Notes under the pieces: generated by a model
The model's input: only the letters and a program-made list of their open reading frames with translations
What the model was told of the DNA's origin: nothing
The model's database searches: none
Part shown: positions 1 to 8,529 of the stretch, in pieces
How positions within the stretch are numbered: the stretch's first letter is position 1
Layout of the letters: each line of letters starts with the position of its first letter
Program-made: the position numbers and the translations under genes
From: Lutibacter sp.
GTDB taxonomy: Bacteria; Bacteroidota; Bacteroidia; Flavobacteriales; Flavobacteriaceae
Direction of reading: 5' to 3'
DNA length: 52,303 nucleotides
NCBI GenBank assembly: GCA_030694935.1
Contig: JAUYUA010000094.1
Location: forward strand, 1 to 52,303

Positions 1-180
1 ACGGAACGCAGATCAAATACCGTTCAAAGACCAACGTCTAACGAAAGAACAAGTCAGGTCGGTAACAATACAGAACGCAGAGCGAATACAGTTCAAAGAC
101 CAACGTCTAATGAAAGAACAAGTCAGGCCGGAAACAATACGGAACGCAGATCAAATACAGTTGACAGACCAAGTCAGAAT
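1..180 (+). repeat. 69-bp tandem coding repeat (2.6 copies)
   Basis: Units at 1-69 and 70-138 differ at only a few bases; a third, cut-down copy runs from 139 to about 180. The unit length is a multiple of three, so copy-number change would keep the reading frame of the partial gene. More copies may lie before the window start. Confidence 0.85.
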
Positions 181-330
181 GAACGCAGTGCGAATACCGG
201 AAGAATGGCTGAAAATCGTGCCCCTGAAAGAACAGCTCAAAAAACTGAGAGAACACAAACCGTTAAAGAAGTTAAAGGAAACTCAGGGAAAAATGAAAAT
301 TCAAAAGGAAATTCTTCAAGAAGAAATTAA
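1..330 (+). CDS. C-terminal part of an Arg/Asn/Gln-rich repeat protein (5' end outside window)
   Basis: Frame 1 is open from the first base to a TAA at 328-330 and gives about 109 residues very rich in Arg, Asn, Thr, Ser and Gln. It contains two full copies and one partial copy of a 69-bp (23-residue) repeat at 1-69, 70-138 and 139-180; the unit begins TERRSNTVQRP. The frame ends just before a strong terminator, and its codon choice is better than that of the overlapping second frame, which reads on through the terminator. There is no catalytic motif. Such low-complexity basic tails occur on secreted or envelope proteins of Bacteroidota, but the function cannot be told from this fragment. Confidence 0.7.
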   Translation, partial: TERRSNTVQRPTSNERTSQVGNNTERRANTVQRPTSNERTSQAGNNTERRSNTVDRPSQNERSANTGRMAENRAPERTAQKTERTQTVKEVKGNSGKNENSKGNSSRRN

Positions 331-354
331 GAATTATTTAAATTATAGGTTAAG

Positions 355-384
355 AAAAAGCGTTGCAATATTGCAACGCTTTTT
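355..384. terminator. Bidirectional intrinsic terminator between convergent genes
   Basis: A perfect 30-bp palindrome: A-run, GCGTTGCAA arm, its complement TTGCAACGC, then a T-run. It can serve the partial plus-strand gene ending at 330 and the minus-strand RNA methylase ending at 417. Confidence 0.85.
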
Positions 385-416
385 TTGTTTCTATATAAAT
401 CCTAAAAGAATTTCCC

Positions 417-1604
417 TTAAGATTCTTCTTTTTTTTCTTCTTCAATTGGTCTTTTATGTGTTTTTTTGCTTCCTGCATACATATCGTACCGAACAAACAA
501 ACAATCCAAATCCCCGTTTTTCATAGGAATTCTTCTCGATGTGCGCAAGCCAACGTGTTTTATGGCATCCATATTTGAGGTGATAAACCAAACGGTAGAA
601 TCTGAATAGCCGCTTTTTAAAGTGTCGCCAATTTTTTTGTAAAATTCTTGCATATCAATATCCAAACGCTCACCATAAGGCGGGTTGAATAAAATAACGG
701 TGCGTCCAAACACTTCTTTTACCGAGTTAAAGAAATTTATATGATGCACGCCAATAAATTCGCTTAAATTGGCATTCGCAACATTTTCCTTTGCTTTTAC
801 CACTGCCGATGGCGCTTTGTCAAATCCCATAATTTTAAAGTGGGAATTGGTGATTTTTTTTATCAGCGATTCCTGAATGGTATAAAACAACTCTTCATCA
901 TAATCTGCCCATTTTTCAAATCCGAATTCATTTCTGTTGATATTTGCCGGAATATTGTTGGCAATCATAGCAGCTTCAATCAAAATAGTTCCAGAACCGC
1001 ACATTGGATCAATAAAATTGCAATCGCCTGTATATCCCGAAAGCAACACCAAACCCGCCGCCAATACTTCATTGATGGGCGCAATATTCGTGGCACTTCT
1101 ATAACCTCGCTTGTGCAAAGAATCGCCCGAGCTGTCCAATGAAATGGAACAATAATTATTGTGAATATGAACGTGAATCTTTAAATCTTGGTGTTTTGTG
1201 TCAACACTTGGCCGTTCATTGTATTTATTTCTGAAATAATCTGCAATCGCATCTTTTGATTTTAAGGTAATATAATGCGAATTTGTGGTAAAACCTTGAG
1301 AATTTACCACAGCACCAATAGAAAAAGTGCTGGAAACACCCATATATTTTTCCCACTCAATTTGTTGTATTTTTTTGTACAAATCATCTTCATCCGCAAC
1401 CTTAAAAGTTTTAATGGGTTTCAAAATTCTAATCGCCGTACGCAAAGCCATATTTGCTTTGTACATAAAACCTTTATCGCCTAAAAAAGTAACGCTTCTT
1501 ACGCCTGTTTCCACATCTTGCGCACCTAAATTTTTAAGTTCCGTTGCCAATACTTCTTCCAGCCCAAACATAGTTGTGGCAACCATTTTAAAATTTCGTT
1601 CCAT
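417..1604 (-). CDS. THUMP-domain class I SAM-dependent RNA methyltransferase
   Basis: A 395-residue protein of the RlmL-N/YpsC family, which methylates guanine N2 in 23S rRNA. The N-terminal part (about 1-160) fits a ferredoxin-like plus THUMP RNA-binding region. The C-terminal part is a Rossmann methylase (UPF0020) with the SAM-binding motif DPMCGSGT at 199-206 and the catalytic motif NPPYGERL at 307-314. Residues after about 378 form a Lys/Glu-rich tail. The ATG at 1604 lies 18 bp from a TAnnTTTG box. It is a stand-alone gene, convergent with the partial gene at 1-330. The family assignment is secure; the exact target nucleotide is inferred. Confidence 0.88.
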   Translation of the reverse strand: MERNFKMVATTMFGLEEVLATELKNLGAQDVETGVRSVTFLGDKGFMYKANMALRTAIRILKPIKTFKVADEDDLYKKIQQIEWEKYMGVSSTFSIGAVVNSQGFTTNSHYITLKSKDAIADYFRNKYNERPSVDTKHQDLKIHVHIHNNYCSISLDSSGDSLHKRGYRSATNIAPINEVLAAGLVLLSGYTGDCNFIDPMCGSGTILIEAAMIANNIPANINRNEFGFEKWADYDEELFYTIQESLIKKITNSHFKIMGFDKAPSAVVKAKENVANANLSEFIGVHHINFFNSVKEVFGRTVILFNPPYGERLDIDMQEFYKKIGDTLKSGYSDSTVWFITSNMDAIKHVGLRTSRRIPMKNGDLDCLFVRYDMYAGSKKTHKRPIEEEKKEES

Positions 1605-1621
1605 ACTCTTTAATTATTTTG

Positions 1622-1629
1622 CAAAAGTA
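1622..1629 (-). promoter_or_regulatory. -7 promoter box of the RNA methylase gene
   Basis: On the minus strand this reads TACTTTTG, a match to the Bacteroidota -7 consensus TAnnTTTG, 18 bp before the ATG at 1604. No clear TTG -33 box was found, so this is moderate support only. Confidence 0.45.
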
Positions 1630-1782
1630 CTGAATTATTAAGTTAAATGTTAAATGTTAAAAAGTTAAAAGTTTTGTAACTATTAATAAAACAATCCGTT
1701 TCAAAAACGATTTTAACCTAGAGCGAATCCGAAGGGAAACAATTAAAAATTCGACAAATAAACATCTTAACAAACAAATCCT

Positions 1783-1790
1783 TATTTTTG
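1783..1790 (+). promoter_or_regulatory. -7 promoter box of the methyltransferase/ZIP operon
   Basis: TATTTTTG matches TAnnTTTG and ends 16 bp before the ATG at 1807, a spacing typical of short Bacteroidota leaders. The -33 element is not clear. Confidence 0.45.
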
Positions 1791-1806
1791 CAGTCATTTC
1801 AATATT

Positions 1807-2535
1807 ATGACTAAAAACAAAGATTGGTTTGCTTCCTGGTTTAACACAAGCTATTACCATATTTTATATAAACATCGGGATTATTCCGAAGGAGAATCTT
1901 TTTTGGAAAATTTAATTGCTTTTTTAAAGTTAGAAAAGAATAAATTTATTCTGGACTTGGCTTGCGGAAAAGGGCGGCATTCAATCTATTTAAATTCGCT
2001 TGGATTTCAAGTAATTGGTGCCGATTTATCTAAAAACAGCATCGAATATGCCAAACAATTTGAAACCGAAACGTTGAAATTTGTGGAACATGATATGCGA
2101 AATCCTTTTAAAAATAAGTTCGATGTCATTTTAAATTTGTTTACGAGTTTTGGTTTTTTTGAAGATGATGCGGAAGATATCGCCATTTTGCAAAATATTA
2201 AAAACGGCTTAAATCCAAATGGAATTGCTGTAATTGATTTTATGAATTCAAAAAAAGTAGTTTCGGAGCTTGTTGCTGAAGAAGTTTTGATCATTGATGA
2301 CATTACTTTTAAAATGAATCGTTACGTAAAAAACGGATTTATCATCAAAGAAATAAATTTTGATGCCGACGGCGAGCACCATACTTATTTTGAAAAAGTA
2401 AAAAGTTTGGATTTAGATAAAATTAATTCCTATGTAAATTCTGTCGGTTTTAAAATTAAACATACTTTTGGTAATTATCAGCTAGAAAAATTTGATGAAG
2501 AAACTTCCGACCGTTTAATTTTAGTTTTAGAATGA
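1807..2535 (+). CDS. Class I SAM-dependent methyltransferase
   Basis: A 242-residue protein with a Rossmann methylase fold. Motif I is LDLACGKGRHS at about 49-59, followed by an acidic motif II (GADLSKNSIEYA) and NLFTSFGFF in the motif IV region. The full-length single domain fits the Methyltransf_25/11 group, small-molecule methylases of unknown substrate. It overlaps the downstream ZIP transporter gene by 4 bp (ATGA), so the two are probably co-translated, though no functional link is obvious. The substrate cannot be told from the sequence. Confidence 0.82.
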   Translation: MTKNKDWFASWFNTSYYHILYKHRDYSEGESFLENLIAFLKLEKNKFILDLACGKGRHSIYLNSLGFQVIGADLSKNSIEYAKQFETETLKFVEHDMRNPFKNKFDVILNLFTSFGFFEDDAEDIAILQNIKNGLNPNGIAVIDFMNSKKVVSELVAEEVLIIDDITFKMNRYVKNGFIIKEINFDADGEHHTYFEKVKSLDLDKINSYVNSVGFKIKHTFGNYQLEKFDEETSDRLILVLE

Positions 2536-3203
2536 GTTATATTGCACTTATCGCCTCCGTATTGGTTGGTATTGTTATTGTTTTCGGATTAAAACCCAGT
2601 TTTAAGACGGTACAATTATTATTAGCGTTTAGTGGCGCATACTTATTGTCTGTCACCATTTTACATTTACTTCCGGAAGTTTATATTGAAGAAAATACAC
2701 ACATTGGTTTATTTATCCTTTTGGGATTGTTGTTACAGCTTGTTTTAGATTTTTTCTCTAAAGGTGCCGAACACGGACATATCCATGTAGAAAAAGACAT
2801 TGTTTTTCCATGGGCATTGTTCATCAGTTTAAATATACATGCTTTTTTGGAAGGAATTCCTTTGGCACACAGTCACCGTCATGAATACTTACTATGGGCA
2901 ATAGTGATTCACAATATTCCAATTTCAATTATATTGGGAACCTTTTTTGTAAGCTCAAATATTTCTAAAAAGAATGCTGTGCTGTTCTTGGTGCTTTTTT
3001 CTTTAATGACACCTTTAGGAAGTTTGGCCGGAGAATATGTCCAAATTTTTACGCATTATAAAACAGAGATTACTGCTATTATAATAGGTATCTTTTTACA
3101 TATTTCAACCATTATTTTGTTTGAAACATCAAAAGACCACAGGTTTAATCTTTTAAAATTTGTTGCGATACTGGTTGGTATGGTTGTGGCTTATTTGGCT
3201 TAA
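2532..3203 (+). CDS. ZIP family divalent-metal transporter
   Basis: A 223-residue inner-membrane protein with about seven or eight hydrophobic segments. A His-rich loop (HGHIHVEKD, about 81-89) precedes the conserved metal-binding helix HAFLEGIP at 103-110, followed by HSHRH and a second helix with HNIP at about 127-130. These are the binuclear metal-site helices of ZIP transporters, which move Zn2+ (or Fe/Mn) toward the cytoplasm. The start overlaps the upstream methyltransferase stop. It ends 3 bp from the convergent recQ stop. Confidence 0.85.
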   Translation: MSYIALIASVLVGIVIVFGLKPSFKTVQLLLAFSGAYLLSVTILHLLPEVYIEENTHIGLFILLGLLLQLVLDFFSKGAEHGHIHVEKDIVFPWALFISLNIHAFLEGIPLAHSHRHEYLLWAIVIHNIPISIILGTFFVSSNISKKNAVLFLVLFSLMTPLGSLAGEYVQIFTHYKTEITAIIIGIFLHISTIILFETSKDHRFNLLKFVAILVGMVVAYLA

Positions 3204-3206
3204 ATT

Positions 3207-5405
3207 TTAGTTAGCGACCTGGCTCATAAATTTTATTCGCATTAAGCGCAACTCTTCTTCATCATAATCACCGTCAAATTCGTCTAACGCATCTTGTATT
3301 CTGTCGCTTTTTGATTCCATATAGTAATTAAAAATCTCTTCTTGCTGGTCTTCATCCAATAAATCATCAATATGGTAATCGATATTTAATTTAGTGCCGC
3401 TGTAAACAATACCCTGCATTTCTTCAATTAACTCATTAAAACTTAAGCCTTTTGACTTTGCAATATCTTCAAGCGGAATTTTCCTGTCGGTATTTTGAAT
3501 GATATAAAGTTTTAAACCTGAATTTACGCCAGTACTTTTTACCACAAAATCATCCGGACGAAGGATATCATTTTCTTCCACATATCTGGCAATCAGTTCA
3601 ATAAAAGGTTTTCCGTATTTGTTTGCTTTTCCTTCACCAATACCGTAAATGTTTTTTAATTCATCCATGGTCATTGGATATTTCAACGCCATATCTTCCA
3701 ATGATGGTTCCAGCAATACTGCATAAGGCGGAACGCCATTTTTCTTTGCTACGGATTTTTGTAATTCCTTAAGCATTTTAAGTAACACTTCATCTGCAGA
3801 AGCTCCGCTGCCGTTAACATTTGCTAAAATTGAGGCATCAGTGGTTTCATCATAAACATGGTCTTCTGTCATCATAAATGAAGACGGGTTTCCTATAAAA
3901 TTAGTTCCTTTTTCCGTAATTTTTATAACGCCATATTGTTCAATTTCTTTGTTGATGAAACGGGCAACCAATGCTTGTCTGATCAAAGCCATCCAATATT
4001 TTCCGTCGTGTTCTTTTCCACAGCCAAAAAATGGTTGTTCATCCGTTTTATGGGATTTTAACTGGGCATTTACTTTTCCGGTCAAGGTGTTTACAAGGTC
4101 TTTTGCTTTATATTTCTGGTAGGTTTTTACAACAACTTCCAGCAACATTTTCAATTCATTTTCAGCTTCGTGTTTTTTCTTCGGATTGATGGCATTGTCG
4201 TCCATCAAGGCACCCAAACCATTTACTTCGTCAAAATCTTCCCCAAAATAATGCAATAGATATTTTCTTCTAGACATAGAAGTTTCTGCATAACCAACCA
4301 CTTCTTGCAACAAAGCGTTTCCAATTTCCTGCTCTGCAACCGGTTTTCCTGATAAAAATTTCTCCAGTTTTTCAATATCTTTGTAAGAATAATAAGCCAA
4401 ACAAAATCCTTCACCACCATCGCGCCCTGCCCTTCCGGTTTCCTGATAATAGCTTTCCAAACTTTTAGGAATGTCATGATGAATCACAAAACGAACATCT
4501 GGCTTGTCAATTCCCATTCCAAAAGCAATGGTAGCCACCACCACATCCACATCTTCCATTAAAAACATATCTTGGTGTTTCGATCTGGTTTTTCCGTCCA
4601 ATCCGGCGTGATAAGGAACCGCTTTTATGCCATTCACCTGTAAAACTTGTGCTATTTCTTCAACTTTTTTCCTGCTTAAACAATAAATAATACCCGATTT
4701 TCCTTGAAATTGGCGAACAAATCGAATAATATCAGAATTTATGTTTTTCGTTTTTGGACGAACTTCATAAAATAAATTAGGACGGTTAAAAGAAGCTTTA
4801 AACGTGTTGGCATTAGACATGCCCAATGTTTTAATAATGTCTTCCTGCACTTTTTGGGTTGCAGTTGCCGTCAATCCAATTAAAGGAACATTGTCTATTT
4901 TTTGAATAATGGTTCTCAAGTTTCTGTATTCCGGCCTAAAATCGTGTCCCCATTCTGAAATACAATGCGCTTCATCAATGGCAACAAAAGAAATATTTTG
5001 ATTTTTTAAAAAGTCGATATACTCTTCTTTCATTAATGATTCCGGAGCAACATACAATAATTTTGTAATTCCTTTTTCGATATCATTTTTTACTTGGGTA
5101 ACCTCCGTTTTATTTAAAGACGAATTTAGAACGTGGGCAATTCCATGTTCTGCAGAAATGCCTCGAATGGCATCAACCTGGTTTTTCATTAACGCAATTA
5201 ACGGCGAAACAACAATGGCTGTGCCTTCTTTAACCAAAGCGGGAAGCTGGTAACATAATGACTTTCCGCCACCGGTTGGCATAATCACAAAAGTGTCATT
5301 TCCTTCAATAATGCTCTTTATTACTCCTTCTTGCAGTCCTTTGAATTTAGAAAATCCAAAATATTTTTTCAAAGCCTCGTGTAAATCAATCTCTTTACTG
5401 TTCAT
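3207..5405 (-). CDS. recQ: ATP-dependent DNA helicase RecQ
   Basis: A 732-residue superfamily 2 helicase that unwinds DNA 3' to 5' during recombination and fork repair. Visible are the Q-like motif FGFSKFKGLQ, Walker A MPTGGGKSLCYQLP, the DEAH box AIDEAHCISEWGHDFRPEY and the arginine-finger motif QETGRAGRDG. An RQC region, an HRDC-like region (around EPSLEDMALKYPM) and an acidic C-terminal extension follow. The RQC region lacks the four zinc-binding cysteines of E. coli RecQ: SRR replaces CRR, and no Cys pair follows NYFGE. The ATG at 5405 (MNSKEIDL) is preferred over one nine codons earlier at 5432, because the family begins near this point. It faces the divergent kdsD gene. Confidence 0.92.
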   Translation of the reverse strand: MNSKEIDLHEALKKYFGFSKFKGLQEGVIKSIIEGNDTFVIMPTGGGKSLCYQLPALVKEGTAIVVSPLIALMKNQVDAIRGISAEHGIAHVLNSSLNKTEVTQVKNDIEKGITKLLYVAPESLMKEEYIDFLKNQNISFVAIDEAHCISEWGHDFRPEYRNLRTIIQKIDNVPLIGLTATATQKVQEDIIKTLGMSNANTFKASFNRPNLFYEVRPKTKNINSDIIRFVRQFQGKSGIIYCLSRKKVEEIAQVLQVNGIKAVPYHAGLDGKTRSKHQDMFLMEDVDVVVATIAFGMGIDKPDVRFVIHHDIPKSLESYYQETGRAGRDGGEGFCLAYYSYKDIEKLEKFLSGKPVAEQEIGNALLQEVVGYAETSMSRRKYLLHYFGEDFDEVNGLGALMDDNAINPKKKHEAENELKMLLEVVVKTYQKYKAKDLVNTLTGKVNAQLKSHKTDEQPFFGCGKEHDGKYWMALIRQALVARFINKEIEQYGVIKITEKGTNFIGNPSSFMMTEDHVYDETTDASILANVNGSGASADEVLLKMLKELQKSVAKKNGVPPYAVLLEPSLEDMALKYPMTMDELKNIYGIGEGKANKYGKPFIELIARYVEENDILRPDDFVVKSTGVNSGLKLYIIQNTDRKIPLEDIAKSKGLSFNELIEEMQGIVYSGTKLNIDYHIDDLLDEDQQEEIFNYYMESKSDRIQDALDEFDGDYDEEELRLMRIKFMSQVAN

Positions 5406-5440
5406 TATCACTTCTAAATTATTAATACGCATTTAAATCA

Positions 5441-5467
5441 GCAACTAAAAAATGAAATGTTAGTTGC
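5441..5467. promoter_or_regulatory. Inverted repeat upstream of recQ
   Basis: GCAACTAA at 5441-5448 and its exact complement TTAGTTGC at 5460-5467 are separated by 11 bp, 36 bp before the recQ ATG. It could be an operator or a leader hairpin. No second copy was found in the window. Confidence 0.4.
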
Positions 5468-5596
5468 ATATTTAATAAATTTTACAAAATTTGACTTTTA
5501 CTTTTTTATTAGCAGTTTATTCAATTTCTAATTAAATAAATATATTTTTGTTTAAAATTAAAGATAAAACTTTTTTTTGTTTAAAATCATAATCTT

Positions 5597-6562
5597 TTGA
5601 AAAATAAAAATACAATTATTGAGAACGCAAAGCAGACAATTTTAATTGAAAGCAAAGCGATTGCGAATTTAGTGAATTTTCTAGATGGAGATTTCGAAAA
5701 TGCCGTAAATTTTATACATCTGTCTAAGGGAAGGGTTATTGTGACCGGAATTGGCAAAAGCGCAAACATCGCAACGAAGATTGTTGCAACGTTAAACTCC
5801 ACTGGAACCCCAGCAATATTTATGCATGCAGCCGATGCAATTCACGGCGATTTGGGAATTATTCAAGAAAATGATGTGGTAGTTTGCATTTCAAAAAGCG
5901 GAAATACACCTGAAATAAAAGTTTTATTGCCCTTAATTAAGAATTATGGAAACAAAATAATTGCAATTACCGGCAATCCGGCATCTTTTTTAAGCACCAA
6001 TGCCGATTTTATGTTGAATTCTTTTGTTGAAAAAGAAGCCGACCCAAATAATTTAGCGCCAACAACAAGCACAACGGCACAATTGGTTATGGGGGATGCT
6101 CTGGCGATTTGCTTATTGAAGCTTAACAATTTTTCGAGTAAAGATTTCGCAAAATACCATCCGGGAGGCGCATTGGGAAAAAAACTGTATTTAAGGGTGA
6201 GCGATTTAATAGGAAAACATGAAATGCCGCAGGTTTCGCTATCAACGCCAATTAAAGATGTAATTATTGAAATTTCAAAAAAACGATTGGGCACAACTGC
6301 CGTTATTGAAAATAACAAAATAGTCGGCATTATTACTGATGGCGATTTACGTCGAATGTTGTCAAATTCTCCTGATATTGGCAAGCTTGTTGCCGAAGAT
6401 ATCATGAGTAAAAACCCAAAAACAATACAGGTTGACGCGATGGCCATTGAAGCAATGGAAACTATGGAAAGCAATAAAATTTCCCAAATTTTGGTCGAAG
6501 ACAATTCTGTATACGTAGGTGTCGTACATTTGCATGATTTATTAAAAGAAGGAATTTTTTAA
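5597..6562 (+). CDS. kdsD: D-arabinose 5-phosphate isomerase (KpsF/GutQ family)
   Basis: A 321-residue protein that converts ribulose 5-phosphate to arabinose 5-phosphate, the first step of Kdo synthesis for lipopolysaccharide. The SIS domain (about 30-180) has GIGKSANIA, HGDLGII, SKSGNTPE and the family signature ATTSTTAQLVMGDALA read as PTTSTTAQ here. Two CBS domains fill about 205-320. The start is TTG at 5597 (MKNKNTII); no better ATG is in frame nearby. tatC begins one base after the stop. With tatC and lptB nearby, this is an envelope-biogenesis run. Confidence 0.9.
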   Translation: MKNKNTIIENAKQTILIESKAIANLVNFLDGDFENAVNFIHLSKGRVIVTGIGKSANIATKIVATLNSTGTPAIFMHAADAIHGDLGIIQENDVVVCISKSGNTPEIKVLLPLIKNYGNKIIAITGNPASFLSTNADFMLNSFVEKEADPNNLAPTTSTTAQLVMGDALAICLLKLNNFSSKDFAKYHPGGALGKKLYLRVSDLIGKHEMPQVSLSTPIKDVIIEISKKRLGTTAVIENNKIVGIITDGDLRRMLSNSPDIGKLVAEDIMSKNPKTIQVDAMAIEAMETMESNKISQILVEDNSVYVGVVHLHDLLKEGIF

Positions 6563-6563
6563 A

Positions 6564-7397
6564 ATGGCAAAAAAAAAAATAGGAGAACCTGAAAAAGATA
6601 TGTCTTTTTTAGATCATGTTGAAGAATTGAGATGGCATCTGGTTCGATCAAGTACAGCAATATTTATTTTTGGAATTATTGCTTTTTTAATGAAGGACTT
6701 TATCTTCAATAAAATAATTTTTGCCCCTAAAGATGCTAGTTTTATCACCTACCGCGTTTTTTGCGATGTATCAAGATTTTTTGGCACAGAAGGATTATGC
6801 ATAGAAGATATCCCATTCACTTTCCAAAGTTTGGAGATGGGGGAACAATTCAATGCCCATATTTGGATTTCCATTACGATCGGATTTATTTTGGCCTTTC
6901 CTTTTATTATTTGGGAAGTTTGGAAATTTATCAGTCCAGGTTTGTATGAAAAAGAACGCAAGAGCGCAATAGCCTTCATATTTGTTTCTTCATTTTTATT
7001 TTTTGTCGGCGTACTGTTTGGTTATTATGTAATCACACCGCTTTCCGTGAATTTTTTGGGAAGTTATTCGGTAAGTGAACTAGTGGCTCGAAATATAACA
7101 ATCAGTTCATACATCTCTTTATTAAAATCATCTGTGTTGGCTTCAGGATTGATTTTTGAATTGCCAATTGTGATGTATTTTTTAACTAAAATGGGTATAG
7201 TTACTCCAGATTTTTTGATAAAAACAAGAAAATATGCACTGGTTATTGTTTTAATTATTGCTGCAGTTATTACGCCACCAGATGTGGTTAGCCAAATTAT
7301 TGTTACAATTCCAATACTTATTTTATATGAAGTCAGTATAATTATATCGAAAATAGTGATGAGAAACCAACGTAAAATTGAGAAGAAAAATGCCTAA
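6564..7397 (+). CDS. tatC: Sec-independent (twin-arginine) translocase subunit TatC
   Basis: A 277-residue integral membrane protein with six predicted segments. TatC is the receptor for twin-arginine signal peptides of folded exported proteins. The N-terminal signature MSFLDHVEELRWHLVRS, the first periplasmic loop and the P-x-x-Y-E region (FISPGLYEKERK) are all present. An insertion of about 30 residues in the first periplasmic loop contains paired cysteines, common in Bacteroidota TatC. It starts one base after the kdsD stop and overlaps the following gene by 8 bp. Confidence 0.93.
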   Translation: MAKKKIGEPEKDMSFLDHVEELRWHLVRSSTAIFIFGIIAFLMKDFIFNKIIFAPKDASFITYRVFCDVSRFFGTEGLCIEDIPFTFQSLEMGEQFNAHIWISITIGFILAFPFIIWEVWKFISPGLYEKERKSAIAFIFVSSFLFFVGVLFGYYVITPLSVNFLGSYSVSELVARNITISSYISLLKSSVLASGLIFELPIVMYFLTKMGIVTPDFLIKTRKYALVIVLIIAAVITPPDVVSQIIVTIPILILYEVSIIISKIVMRNQRKIEKKNA

Positions 7398-7758
7398 TCA
7401 AGTAGAAGAATTTAATGCCTATCGCGCAAAAATGAACGATAAAATTTTGGCTGATGACAATAAAATCATCAAAAGAATTTTTAATATTGACACCAATGCC
7501 TACAAAGCAGGCCATTTAGATGTTCAAACAAAAGAATTGTTGGGTTTGGTGGCTTCTGCAGTTTTACGATGCGACGATTGCATAAAATATCATTTAGAAG
7601 GATGTTTTAAAGCAGGCGTTTCTAAAGAAAAAGTAATGGAATCACTTTCAATAGCAACTTTGGTTGGCGGCACCATTGTGATTCCGCATTTAAGAAGGGC
7701 TTATGAATATTGGGAAGAACTTAGCCCCCTAGCCCCCAAAGGGGGAACTGACATTTAA
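7390..7758 (+). CDS. Carboxymuconolactone decarboxylase/AhpD-like protein
   Basis: A 122-residue all-helical AhpD-fold protein. The motif CDDCIKYHLEGC carries the CxxC-x3-H arrangement of peroxidase-linked AhpD-like enzymes, which suggests thiol oxidoreductase activity. The ATG at 7390 (MPNQVEEF) is chosen over a TTG at 7378; it overlaps the tatC end by 8 bp. The last residues (SPLAPKGG) are encoded by a dispersed G/C-rich repeat (7723-7747), so the C terminus has been remodelled by that element. The peroxidase role is inferred from family. Confidence 0.85.
   Translation: MPNQVEEFNAYRAKMNDKILADDNKIIKRIFNIDTNAYKAGHLDVQTKELLGLVASAVLRCDDCIKYHLEGCFKAGVSKEKVMESLSIATLVGGTIVIPHLRRAYEYWEELSPLAPKGGTDI
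7723..7747. repeat. CCCCCTAGCCCCC repeat element inside the 3' end of the AhpD-like gene
   Basis: AGCCCCCTAGCCCCC, AAA, GGGGGAA is the same kind of element as the tandem copies at 39887-39948. The GC-rich run stands out strongly from the AT-rich surroundings and encodes the final codons of the host gene. Confidence 0.7.
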
Positions 7759-7794
7759 AAAAGTAAAATTCAACGATTACTCAAATAAACATCA

Positions 7795-8529
7795 ATGATA
7801 TTAAGAGCAGAAAATATAAAAAAGAAATACGGCAGCAAATATGTTGTTAACGGAATTTCATTGCAGGTGGAACAAGGAGAAATTGTTGGCTTATTAGGTC
7901 CGAATGGCGCCGGGAAAACCACTTCATTTTATATGATTGTTGGTATGATTCAGCCAAATGAAGGAAAAATTTATTTGGACAATCAGGAAATAACCAAGTT
8001 CCCGATGTACAAAAGAGCGCAAGAAGGTGTGGGATATTTGTCGCAAGAAGCTTCAATTTTCAGAAAATTATCTGTTGAAGACAATATTTTATCCGTATTG
8101 CAATTTTCCAATATGTCGAAGGCTGATCAAAAGGAAAAAATGGAATCTTTATTAAGCGAATTTGGCTTGAATCATGTGCGCAAAAACAGAGGCGATTTAC
8201 TTTCGGGAGGCGAAAGAAGAAGAACCGAAATAGCGAGAGCTTTGGCATCAGATCCTAAATTTATTTTGTTGGATGAACCATTTGCCGGCGTTGACCCCAT
8301 TGCTGTTGAAGACATTCAAAATATTGTGGCGCATTTAAAAGACAGAAATATTGGCATTTTAATAACCGACCACAATGTTCAGGAAACACTTGCCATTACC
8401 GATAAAACCTACTTAATGTTCGAGGGCGGAATTTTAAAAGAAGGAACGCCACAAGAACTTGCTGAAGATGAAACAGTTAGACGTGTTTATTTAGGAAAAG
8501 ATTTTGAATTAAAAAGAAGAAAATTTTAA
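7795..8529 (+). CDS. lptB: LPS export ABC transporter ATP-binding protein LptB
   Basis: A 244-residue cytoplasmic ATPase that powers lipopolysaccharide extraction from the inner membrane through LptFGC. It has Walker A GPNGAGKTTSFYM, the Q-loop region VGYLSQEASIFRKLSV (typical of LptB), the ABC signature LLSGGERRRTEIARALA, Walker B FILLDEPFAGVDP and the H-loop ITDHNV. The LptFG partners are not in this window, which is usual for the group. The last 4 bp overlap the convergent pssA stop. Confidence 0.95.
   Translation: MILRAENIKKKYGSKYVVNGISLQVEQGEIVGLLGPNGAGKTTSFYMIVGMIQPNEGKIYLDNQEITKFPMYKRAQEGVGYLSQEASIFRKLSVEDNILSVLQFSNMSKADQKEKMESLLSEFGLNHVRKNRGDLLSGGERRRTEIARALASDPKFILLDEPFAGVDPIAVEDIQNIVAHLKDRNIGILITDHNVQETLAITDKTYLMFEGGILKEGTPQELAEDETVRRVYLGKDFELKRRKF

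Noticed and set aside
110-526. A 138-codon plus-strand frame overlapping the first gene
   Set aside because: It is the second frame of the 69-bp repeat and runs straight through the terminator palindrome at 355-384; frame 1, ending at 330, fits codon use and gene structure better.
5944-6504. A 186-codon frame antisense to kdsD
   Set aside because: It lies wholly within a secure kdsD gene, has no recognisable domain, and such antisense frames are common opposite AT-rich genes.
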